Part shown: positions 28,551-35,688 of the stretch, piece after piece | Numbering within the stretch: the stretch's first letter is position 1 | Layout: every line of letters begins with the position of its first letter | DNA from: Taibaiella sp. | Lineage (GTDB): Bacteria; Bacteroidota; Bacteroidia; Chitinophagales; Chitinophagaceae | Length of the DNA stretch: 64,000 nt | Reading direction: 5' to 3' | NCBI GenBank assembly: GCA_013815385.1 | Contig: JACDGL010000002.1 | Location: 280,970-344,969 of the forward strand | Made by a program: the position numbers and the translations under genes | Notes under the pieces: model-generated | The model's database searches: none | The model's input: the letters and a program-made list of their open reading frames with translations, nothing else | Told to the model about the DNA's origin: nothing

Positions 28551-28713
28551 ACAATCTTTTCAACAAAGCTATAGTGCTACTGCGTGGCGGCATTTGATAT
28601 ATGTCAATAAATTGGTGGAAGAATTGAATTACTGCGAAGTCATTGTGTTGTGTATAGGAAAACAGGAGAGGATCTTTTTTATTTACAAATCAGGAGATTT
28701 GCATCCGGTACGA

Positions 28714-28730
28714 CGTAGTGAGACACTACG
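28714..28730. repeat. Hairpin repeat CGTAGTG-AGA-CACTACG
   Basis: A perfect 7-bp stem with an AGA loop inside a longer element reading GACGTAGTGAGACACTACG then CCGAGCGAGGACTATGTGAG. The element runs directly into the stop codon of the HNH gene. A similar ACTATGTGAG tail occurs near 54950. It looks like a dispersed extragenic palindrome and may also act as a transcription end point for the gene on the minus strand. Confidence 0.5.
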
Positions 28731-28741
28731 CCGAGCGAGGA

Positions 28742-29653
28742 CTATGTGAGGTTGTCTTTAATAATTTTTTGCAGCAATTCTAAATTACTTGGATCATCCA
28801 ATCTATGTATCATGCTATGACAATTGCTGCATAATACCGCAAAATCAGTTTCAATATTGACTTGAACATTACCAAGATTTAAGGTGCTTATCGGTATTAG
28901 ATGATGCGCTTCAATAAATTCTTTCCCAAGTGAACCATACATACTTGAGAATGTAAACTTGCAACCTTCACATTTATACCCCTTATGTTGTTTCACCTTA
29001 TTTGCAATATTTGAATTGCGCTCAATCCTGAAATGAAGTCTGTACTGTTTCTTTTCTAATGCAGTCAGATTTTTTGTCTCATCTATTTGTGTGTCATTAA
29101 AGATTAATTCTTCGTACAAGTTGAGAAAACGTCTCACGTCCTGTATTAATTCAGTTGTTGTTGGCAAATTATCAGCTGGGTAATATTTGGCAATTATATT
29201 ACCCGCTTCATAGAGTTTAGCGTTATTATTCCTACTCGCAAGATCAATTTCAGTTAAATCCTCATTATCGATCTCTATTTTAGCTCTATAATCTTGTGCA
29301 ATTACCCTAAGAACATTTTTAGCATTCCTTTTATAATATTCTTTTACCCTTGTTACTCCTTGATTTAAGGATAGATAAACTCCAGTCATATCCTCCTTAA
29401 AAATAAGTACTGGATAATAGCCGGATTGAGCCGTGTCTGTAATGAGGCTATCAAGTATTGCAATCCAAGGACAACTTGCCCAGTTTCCTTTGCCAGGAGA
29501 GCCAACAACGAGATATCTGTTTCTATCTGGCAATATCTCCTCTAAAAGCCGCTGGTATTCGCCTCTTAATTTATTTGCCAACGGATTTCCGACAAATTTC
29601 TGTGTTTTTTGTGTGCTATAAGTTTCAAGAGGCTCTCTTAGTATTCTTTCCAT
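28742..29653 (-). CDS. McrB_N-type DNA-binding domain fused to HNH endonuclease (modification-dependent restriction candidate)
   Basis: 303 residues. Residues ~45-180 carry the MrcB_N/DUF3578 pattern (GKGNWASCPWIAILDSLIT, GYYPVLIFKEDMTGVYLSLNQG), a domain found on modification-sensing restriction enzymes. Residues ~225-295 are an HNH nuclease with zinc Cys pairs: YKCEGCKFTF, then the catalytic EAHHLIPIS, then DFAVLCSNCHSMIHR. This is the arrangement of McrA-like type IV restriction proteins, which cut incoming DNA with modified bases. It is AT-rich, stands between housekeeping genes and lies 12 bases from priA on the same strand. The last codons overlap a dispersed hairpin repeat. Target modification is unknown. 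Confidence 0.85.
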   Translation of the reverse strand: MERILREPLETYSTQKTQKFVGNPLANKLRGEYQRLLEEILPDRNRYLVVGSPGKGNWASCPWIAILDSLITDTAQSGYYPVLIFKEDMTGVYLSLNQGVTRVKEYYKRNAKNVLRVIAQDYRAKIEIDNEDLTEIDLASRNNNAKLYEAGNIIAKYYPADNLPTTTELIQDVRRFLNLYEELIFNDTQIDETKNLTALEKKQYRLHFRIERNSNIANKVKQHKGYKCEGCKFTFSSMYGSLGKEFIEAHHLIPISTLNLGNVQVNIETDFAVLCSNCHSMIHRLDDPSNLELLQKIIKDNLT

Positions 29654-29664
29654 ATTTTAGTAGT

Positions 29665-32121
29665 TTACCCCACCGGATCCACATCAAACAATACCTGTAA
29701 TGAGGTGTTGCCGCGCTGGGCGGTGATGGTGGAACGTTGGGCTTTGAGGAAGGTTTTTACTTTGTCGAGGAGGCGGGTGTCGCGGGGGCATTTGATCCAT
29801 ACTTCCTGGATGTATTGGTTGCGCACGCGGGCTACCAGTGCGGGTACGGGGCCTTGTACTTGTATACCTTCTATAGTGTTGAGCGCCTGCGCCATCTGCG
29901 CTGCGGCGTGTATGGCCTTCGGCTCATCGCGGTGGCGGAATATTATTTTTATCAACCGTGTATAGGGCGGATAGGCAAACTGCTCACGGTATTTTATCTC
30001 TGTTTCGTAGAATGCTTTTACATCGTGTGCCTGCACCCAGTGTAGTACGGGGTGGGTAAGATTGTATGCTTGTATAATGACGCGGCCCGCACCATCCATA
30101 CGACCGGCACGGCCACTCACCTGTTCCATCAACTGAAAGGCTCGTTCATTTACGCGGAAGTCGGGGTAGCTAAGCAGGCTATCGGCGCTGAGTATGCCTA
30201 CCAGCGCTACCTGTGCAAAGTCGAGCCCCTTTACTACCATCTGCGTGCCTACAAGTACATCTATCTTTTGCTTATCCAGTTGCTCTAATAACTCGCTCAG
30301 GTTTTTCTTGCCGCGCATGCTATCCACATCCATGCGGGCTACCCGTGCTTTGGGAAACAGCTGCTGCACTTCTTCCTCTATCTTTTCGGTGCCGTAGCTT
30401 TTACTTACCAGCCGGTTGCCCCCGCAGGCAGGGCATATGGTAATGACCGGCGAGCGCAGGCCGCAGTAATGGCAGTGCATTTTATCGGTGCTCTTGTGGT
30501 AGGTGAGCGATACAGCGCAGTTCTTGCAGTGGGGCACCCAGCCACATGCAGTGCATAGCTGGAAGGGTGCATAGCCACGACGGTTCTGAAACAGGATGAT
30601 CTGTTTCTTTTTCGTGAGCGTATCTTGCATGGCCTGCTGCAACTCGGGGGTGAGCAACTTTATATTTTGCTGCCGCATTGTCTCCAGCGACTTCGCATTC
30701 ACGATCTCTATGGAGGGCATGTTGACGCCGAGGTAGCGTTCCCGTAGCGACACCTGCGCATACTTGCCCTGCGCGGCATTGAACAACGTTTCTACCGATG
30801 GTGTGGCAGAGCCGAGTATCACTTTTGCATTGTGCAGCGATGCCAGATATACCGCCGCATCGCGCGCGTGGAAGCGGGGTGCGGGGTCGCGCTGCTTGTA
30901 AGATACATCGTGCTCTTCGTCCACTATTATCAGGCCCACCTCGTTATATGGCAGCCACAATGCGGAGCGCGGGCCAGCTATTATCTTATACTTGCCCTGC
31001 TGCACCTTCTGCCATATCTCTACCCGCTCATTATTGCTGAAGCGGGAATGATACACGCCCAGCTCCTCGCCAAAATAAGCATACAACCGGCTTACCAACT
31101 GGGTGGTAAGGCCGATCTCGGGCAGCAGGAAAATAGCTTGCTTTCCCTGTGCTATACACTCTTTTATTTTACGGATGTAGAGGAGCGTTTTACCGCTGCC
31201 GGTTACCCCGTGCAGCAGTGCTACATCTTTCTCTTCCAGCCCTTTGTCCAGCTCGTTGTATGCTACCTGCTGTGCGGGGGTAAATTCTATAGCCTTTATT
31301 TCTTCGGTGCCTGTGTATTGCAGGCGGCCTATCTCCACTTCGCTGATTAGGAAAACCCCTTTATCCGTAAGCGCCTTTATCTGCGCGGCACCTGCATTGG
31401 CGCGCTGCAACAGATCGTGCTGGCGCACTACTTTATTTTTATGGGCCAGCTCTGTATAAGCCATTATAAGATCCAGTTGTCGGGGTGCGCGAGCCAACTC
31501 ATCAAAGAGGGCTATCATAGCCTGTTCTTCTTTGTAAGCGGCAGCCAGTGTGATAATGCGTTCCGTCTTTGGCCGGTACGATTGTTCCAGTGTATCATTG
31601 ATCAATATCACCTGCTGCTCCAGCAGCTCATTCAGCACCTGGGCCACATAGCGTATGCCCACTATACCCCGCAGTTCGCTCATGGTGAGTTCGCTGCGCA
31701 GCTCCAGCGCCTCAGCAGCCAGGAATGCCTCATCGCTCCACTCATATACGGCACCATCTTTAGGCAGCCATTGTAGGCGGGTTTCGCCCATCAGCTTCAG
31801 GTGCGCGGGCAGGGCAGCCTGCATTACCTCGCCGGGTGCGGCCATGTAGTAGTGGGTGATCCATTGCCAGAATTTTAGCTGGGTATCATTCACAACAGGC
31901 TCATCGTCTATAATGCTTCTTACTGGTTTTACTTCGTATGCCTCCGGCCGGTCGTTGTGGAGGCGGGCTATGACCCCGGCGTATTGTTTATTGCGCCCCA
32001 GCGATACCTCTGCGCGCATACCGGGCCGTAGGCCTTGCTGCATATCGGCAGGTATGCCATAGGTAAGCACCTGTGGCATATTAAGGGGCAGTATGATATC
32101 GGCGTAGGAAAACAAAATCAA
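29665..32121 (-). CDS. priA: Primosomal protein N' (replication restart helicase PriA)
   Basis: 818 residues. The 3'-DNA-binding N-terminal domain is followed by a DEAD-type helicase with Walker A HGVTGSGKTLLY, DEEHDVSYKQRD, and eight zinc-binding Cys in two clusters (CTACGWVPHCKNC and CHYCGLRSPVITICPACG), which is diagnostic for PriA. It reloads the replisome at stalled forks. The start appears to be TTG: the N-terminal ILFSYADIILPLNMPQVLTYG pattern expected of PriA begins right there and an in-frame stop lies six codons upstream without an ATG. Confidence 0.96.
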   Translation of the reverse strand: MILFSYADIILPLNMPQVLTYGIPADMQQGLRPGMRAEVSLGRNKQYAGVIARLHNDRPEAYEVKPVRSIIDDEPVVNDTQLKFWQWITHYYMAAPGEVMQAALPAHLKLMGETRLQWLPKDGAVYEWSDEAFLAAEALELRSELTMSELRGIVGIRYVAQVLNELLEQQVILINDTLEQSYRPKTERIITLAAAYKEEQAMIALFDELARAPRQLDLIMAYTELAHKNKVVRQHDLLQRANAGAAQIKALTDKGVFLISEVEIGRLQYTGTEEIKAIEFTPAQQVAYNELDKGLEEKDVALLHGVTGSGKTLLYIRKIKECIAQGKQAIFLLPEIGLTTQLVSRLYAYFGEELGVYHSRFSNNERVEIWQKVQQGKYKIIAGPRSALWLPYNEVGLIIVDEEHDVSYKQRDPAPRFHARDAAVYLASLHNAKVILGSATPSVETLFNAAQGKYAQVSLRERYLGVNMPSIEIVNAKSLETMRQQNIKLLTPELQQAMQDTLTKKKQIILFQNRRGYAPFQLCTACGWVPHCKNCAVSLTYHKSTDKMHCHYCGLRSPVITICPACGGNRLVSKSYGTEKIEEEVQQLFPKARVARMDVDSMRGKKNLSELLEQLDKQKIDVLVGTQMVVKGLDFAQVALVGILSADSLLSYPDFRVNERAFQLMEQVSGRAGRMDGAGRVIIQAYNLTHPVLHWVQAHDVKAFYETEIKYREQFAYPPYTRLIKIIFRHRDEPKAIHAAAQMAQALNTIEGIQVQGPVPALVARVRNQYIQEVWIKCPRDTRLLDKVKTFLKAQRSTITAQRGNTSLQVLFDVDPVG

Positions 32122-32342
32122 TTCAAAAGTAAATATTCAAAAAGGTTTTTGTGGGGTATGGGGTGATGGATCTGGTGGAATGTTTGATGGTAGTAGCTTA
32201 TGCGCTATTTCGTTATGCATTCTGCGCCTCATTATAGCCCCATCATCACCCTACTATGACCCCCATGTGTGGTGTGCGGCATTTGCTTGCAGGCACCACT
32301 GCTATGCAAGATACTATTGGATGGGGTGCAGAACCAAATAAA

Positions 32343-32385
32343 CATATCCACAACCCCCGGCCCCTAAAGGGGAGGTGGGGAAGTA
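32343..32385. repeat. CCCCGGCCCCTAAAGGGG intergenic repeat, copy 1
   Basis: An 18-bp core, CCCCGGCCCCTAAAGGGG, identical to one at the end of the deacetylase-like gene near 36963-36980 and similar in reverse to CGCCCCTTTAGGG near 54650. CCCCTAAAGGGG is a self-complementary hairpin. It lies in a 280-base gap without a gene between priA and higA; apart from this element the gap shows nothing recognisable. Confidence 0.5.
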
Positions 32386-32401
32386 AAAACAAAGAAACTT
32401 A

Positions 32402-32767
32402 TTATGCTATCAGGGCGTGAGCGGGGATGTGGAGATTTGCGTGGAGGCTTTTGATCATTTTCAGCGTTAGTGGCCTTTTCCTGTTCAGCACTTCGGAAGC
32501 GCGGTTTTCTCCGCCGAGATATTTGGCCAGGTCTTTTTGAGAAAGGTGCAGTTGTTCCATCCTGTACTTTATCGCTTCTATCGGGTCGGGTGAATCAATT
32601 GGAAAATGTTTGTTCTCGTATTCATCTACAAGGATGCCCAGTACTTCCAGCACTTCTGCCTCCTTGCTTTTGGGCGGGCAATCCCACAGGGATTCAATCG
32701 CTTTGAGGGCGTGTGAGTAATCCTTCTTTGTTTTGATTGGTTTTATTTCTATTGGCGTGGTGTTCAT
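32402..32767 (-). CDS. higA: HigA-type antitoxin with HTH domain
   Basis: 121 residues. The N-terminal ~60 residues resemble the dimerisation part of HigA antitoxins (KDYSHALKAIESLWDCPPKSKEAEVLEVLGILVDEYENKHFPID), and residues 65-115 are an XRE-like helix-turn-helix (EQLHLSQKDLAKYLGGENRASEVLNRKRPLTLKMIK). It should neutralise the toxin encoded one base upstream on the same strand and repress the operon. The toxin-first order is typical for higBA. Confidence 0.9.
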   Translation of the reverse strand: MNTTPIEIKPIKTKKDYSHALKAIESLWDCPPKSKEAEVLEVLGILVDEYENKHFPIDSPDPIEAIKYRMEQLHLSQKDLAKYLGGENRASEVLNRKRPLTLKMIKSLHANLHIPAHALIA

Positions 32768-32768
32768 G

Positions 32769-33071
32769 TTAAATGTTTTTTATGTCTTTAATATTATCGT
32801 ATTCTTTGTGAGTGCCAATAAACCGGATGAAACCTATCTGTATGTCGTGCCTGAACGCTACTATCAACCTATATTTATTGCGGCAGATATTAAATACGAT
32901 CCTTCCATTCCCTACGTTATCCGCATCCTGAAAATACCGGATAATATCATTAGGTTTTTCCCAGTGCCTTTCTGTGATCGCTTCATACCAAGCCTTTAGC
33001 TGCTGTTCTGCATCCTTGTATTCTTTCTTTTCCCAAAAGCTCTTAATAGTACTTTTAGCAATTATTCTCAT
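32769..33071 (-). CDS. higB: HigB-type toxin (ribosome-dependent mRNA interferase)
   Basis: 100 residues starting at the ATG; a TTG three codons earlier is disregarded. The RelE/HigB fold pattern is seen: DAEQQLKAWYEAITERHWEKPNDIIRYF, then NGRIVFNICRNKYRLIVAFRHDIQIGFIRFIGTHKEYDNI, matching the HigB family type in which GTHxEYDxI is the C-terminal hallmark. It cleaves mRNA on the ribosome when the antitoxin is degraded. Location among defence-type genes fits a stability or anti-phage role. Confidence 0.9.
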   Translation of the reverse strand: MRIIAKSTIKSFWEKKEYKDAEQQLKAWYEAITERHWEKPNDIIRYFQDADNVGNGRIVFNICRNKYRLIVAFRHDIQIGFIRFIGTHKEYDNIKDIKNI

Positions 33072-33176
33072 TAGGCACAAAGTTACTAATAATTCCCAAT
33101 ATGGGAAATATGATTTTAATTGAATAACAGGGGCGAAGGAGTTTGTTCAGGTTTGGGACCCGAAATCCTGCGGGAG

Positions 33177-33200
33177 CATGTTGGTGGGGACACCAACATG
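33177..33200. repeat. Dispersed hairpin repeat (GTTGGTG-GGGA-CACCAAC family), copy 1
   Basis: CATGTTGGTG pairs perfectly with CACCAACATG around GGGA, preceded by GGGAGC and followed by GGCGGCGAGAGC. Two more copies of the same family lie near 54911-54930 (reverse orientation) and 55039-55060. It sits between the TIR reading frame and higB. Confidence 0.7.
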
Positions 33201-33253
33201 GGCGGCGAGAGCACAAATCAATATAGTATTTGATATAGTTAGAATTCTTTTAA

Positions 33254-33691
33254 TTACTCCGACTTTATTGCTAATTCAATTCGTTGAGCAACTTTTTCAT
33301 AAATTTCTTCTTGTTCAAATTCTGATATTTTACATAATGGATTCAACGGATTGTTAACAGATTGAAATTGAGAAAGAGTTGGTTCCCGTAAAAAACGACA
33401 TGGTTTGATTATTATAGGAATAATTATGGTTCCTTTGCTTTCTGCTAATTTAAGTAACGGCTGGAGCTCATCGCTAATAATAAAATCAGAAGCCATAAAA
33501 TCTGCACTAATAAGCAACACGGCTATCGCAGCATTATTTAGCTCCTCCTCTATTTTTTCCTTCCTTTTTTCGCCACTTAGAATTATTGTGTCTGACCACA
33601 ATTTAACATGCCCCATTCTTTCTAATGGTATTAGATGAACTTTAAGTCTTTCAAGATAAATATTGTCTTTGTGGCTATAGCTGACAAAAAT
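33254..33691 (-). CDS. TIR-domain protein lacking a canonical start codon
   Basis: The open frame encodes a full TIR domain: first strand KSIFVSYSHKDNIYLERL, then HVKLWSDTIILSGEKRKEKIEEELNNAAIAVLLISADFMASDFIISDELQPLL, with the usual catalytic-Glu position in SDEL. TIR domains of this type cleave NAD+ or make cyclic ADP-ribose signals in anti-phage systems. The only ATG in frame (33616) would delete the first strand and the SYS loop. Upstream, the frame is open back to the TAA of the preceding gene and offers only ATT or ATC, so initiation is unexplained: a non-ATG start, readthrough from the upstream gene, or a recent mutation. The start given here is the ATT. AT-rich, as is its partner. Confidence 0.75.
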   Translation of the reverse strand: MFVSYSHKDNIYLERLKVHLIPLERMGHVKLWSDTIILSGEKRKEKIEEELNNAAIAVLLISADFMASDFIISDELQPLLKLAESKGTIIIPIIIKPCRFLREPTLSQFQSVNNPLNPLCKISEFEQEEIYEKVAQRIELAIKSE

Positions 33692-33706
33692 GGATTTGAT
33701 TGATTT

Positions 33707-34165
33707 TTATTTTTTATTACTGGGTAAGAGTGAATTCAATTTCCAATCGTCAGGATCATTGAGAGCAGATACTATTGCTTTTGCTAAATGATGAGTAAAA
33801 TTATTAGACAAGGTATTACTATCATAGTTAACATACCTTAGAAAATCAATATCAAGCGACAATGTTGCTTCATTATCTATTAAGAGGATAGTTGGCTTAT
33901 TACAGCCTTGTGCTATACCTAGCTCATACATTGCATTGGAATTGTTTTTAGCTATATTACAAATATATAAGTCCGCATTATTTATTTCTCCTGTTATAGA
34001 AAAAGGGCTAGAATATTGTGTATTGTGCATTGACGAAAACATTACGCTTCTATCCGGCATTAACATCTCCCTAACTTTTTGAAATGCATCCTTTACTGCT
34101 TGCTCAAACTTTAAATCATCGCTGTAATTAGGAGTTGTATAAAACACTTTAAATATCTTATCCAT
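33707..34165 (-). CDS. Nucleoside 2-deoxyribosyltransferase-like protein
   Basis: 152 residues. The core motif ADLYICNIAKNNSNAMYELGIAQGCNKPTILLID (about residues 65-98) matches nucleoside 2-deoxyribosyltransferase-like and related TIR-like nucleotide-processing folds, with the catalytic Glu in YELG. The N-terminal strand VFYTTPNYSDD and the phosphate-type loop agree. Such domains occur as effectors or sensors in defence modules. The stop codon TAA is directly followed, in the same frame, by the TIR reading frame, so readthrough would give one two-domain protein. AT-rich, with no housekeeping association. Enzymatic activity is inferred. Confidence 0.75.
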   Translation of the reverse strand: MDKIFKVFYTTPNYSDDLKFEQAVKDAFQKVREMLMPDRSVMFSSMHNTQYSSPFSITGEINNADLYICNIAKNNSNAMYELGIAQGCNKPTILLIDNEATLSLDIDFLRYVNYDSNTLSNNFTHHLAKAIVSALNDPDDWKLNSLLPSNKK

Positions 34166-34306
34166 AATCTTATTTAAGTACTAAAGTTAAGTTGATAATA
34201 AATATTTTTAATAATCCGAATTCGGCTCTAATGACAACTCCCATCCTTTTCTGTAAATTAGCGCTTTGATACGGCACGGTTGGTGTTGTATAAAGTTTGG
34301 TTTCCC

Positions 34307-35686
34307 ATGAATGAAAAACAAACGGTATTCCTTGCCAAAAGCGATGTAAAGGCGCACGACCTGGAACATAAGCGCAAGCTCTCCTTTAATATACAGAAGT
34401 ATAATGACGCGGTAGTAAATGGCAAACACCAGTTTGCCAACCTGGACCTGGCGCGCCGTAAGGCCAAGAATGTGAAGTGGAAGGCTATTGAGAACCTGGA
34501 TAAATACCTGGAACAATTTGAGCAGAACTTTACCGCGCGTGGCGGCAAGGTGATATGGGCGGAAACGGCACAGGATGCGCTGGACGCGGTGCTGCAGATA
34601 TGCAAGGAGAAGAATGCGAAGCAGGTGGTGAAGGCAAAAAGCATGGTGACGGAAGAGATACACCTGAACGACTTCCTGGCAAAGCATAATATAGAAAGTG
34701 TAGAGACCGACCTCGGTGAGTACATACAGCAACTGGATGGCGAGGCGCCTTACCATATAGTAACCCCTGCCATGCATAAGAGCAAGGAAGATGTGGCAAG
34801 GGTATTTCATGAGAAGCTGGGCACGCCGCCCAACCTGACTCCGCAGGAAATGACGCAGATAGCACGCAAGAACCTGCGCGAAAAATACATAACCGCCGAG
34901 ATAGGTCTAAGCGGCGGCAATTTTTTGCTGGCAGACCAGGGTGCGGTATGTGTAACGGAAAATGAAGGCAATGGCCGACTGAGCACTGCCTTTCCTAAAA
35001 CACAAATAGCCATAGTAGGAATAGAAAAGATGCTGCCCTCTATTAATGACCTGGCGCTCTTCTGGCCACTGCTGGCTACGTACGGTACGGGGCAGGTGGT
35101 AACCGTATACAATACCATATTTACCGGCCCACGCCAGCCCGGCGAAACAGATGGCCCGGAAGAAATGTATGTGATACTCCTGGATAATGGCCGCACCAAC
35201 CTGCTGCGCCACGAGGTGCGCGAGAGCATGTACTGCATACGCTGCGGAAGCTGCCTGAATGCATGCCCCGTGTATAAGAATATAGGCGGCCACGCATATG
35301 GCGCTACTTACAGCGGCCCTATAGGATCGGTGATAACGCCGCACCTGAAGGGGATGGAAGAGTACAAGCACCTGAGCTATGCATCGAGCCTGTGCGGCAA
35401 CTGCACCGAGGTGTGCCCACTGAAGATAAACATACACGAGATGCTGCTGGAGAACCGGCACATAGCTGCTAATGAAGAACATTTGAATGGCTTCCAGGAA
35501 AATATGGGCTGGAAGCTGTGGAAGGTTGCCATGCTGCGCCGCGGATTAATGAACAGCGCCAACGGCAACATGAAGGATAAGGTAGTGAATGCTTTATTTA
35601 AGAATAGCTGGGGCAAGGAGCGTACCGCCCTGCACTTCCCTAAAAAATCGTTCAACCAACTGTGGAAGGAACGCAATAAAAACTGA
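34307..35686 (+). CDS. lutB: LutB-like iron-sulfur protein of lactate oxidation
   Basis: 459 residues from the ATG; an in-frame TTG nine codons earlier gives an unlikely hydrophobic lead. The LUD domain spans roughly residues 60-290 (ITAEIGLSGGNFLLADQGAVCVTENEGNGRL, TGPRQPGETDGPEEMYVILLDNGRTNLL). Two 4Fe-4S motifs follow: CIRCGSCLNACPVY near 310 and CGNCTEVCPLKI near 365. LutB acts with LutA and LutC to oxidise L-lactate to pyruvate in the cytoplasm. lutA and lutC are not seen next to it, unlike in Bacillus. Confidence 0.92.
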   Translation: MNEKQTVFLAKSDVKAHDLEHKRKLSFNIQKYNDAVVNGKHQFANLDLARRKAKNVKWKAIENLDKYLEQFEQNFTARGGKVIWAETAQDALDAVLQICKEKNAKQVVKAKSMVTEEIHLNDFLAKHNIESVETDLGEYIQQLDGEAPYHIVTPAMHKSKEDVARVFHEKLGTPPNLTPQEMTQIARKNLREKYITAEIGLSGGNFLLADQGAVCVTENEGNGRLSTAFPKTQIAIVGIEKMLPSINDLALFWPLLATYGTGQVVTVYNTIFTGPRQPGETDGPEEMYVILLDNGRTNLLRHEVRESMYCIRCGSCLNACPVYKNIGGHAYGATYSGPIGSVITPHLKGMEEYKHLSYASSLCGNCTEVCPLKINIHEMLLENRHIAANEEHLNGFQENMGWKLWKVAMLRRGLMNSANGNMKDKVVNALFKNSWGKERTALHFPKKSFNQLWKERNKN

Positions 35687-35688
35687 TA

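Noticed and set aside
28378..28749. 123-codon plus-strand frame
   Set aside because: Partly antisense to the exported protein gene and partly within a hairpin repeat; no protein-like features.
32343..32351. ATATCCACA as DnaA box
   Set aside because: Single, one mismatch, without other boxes near it.
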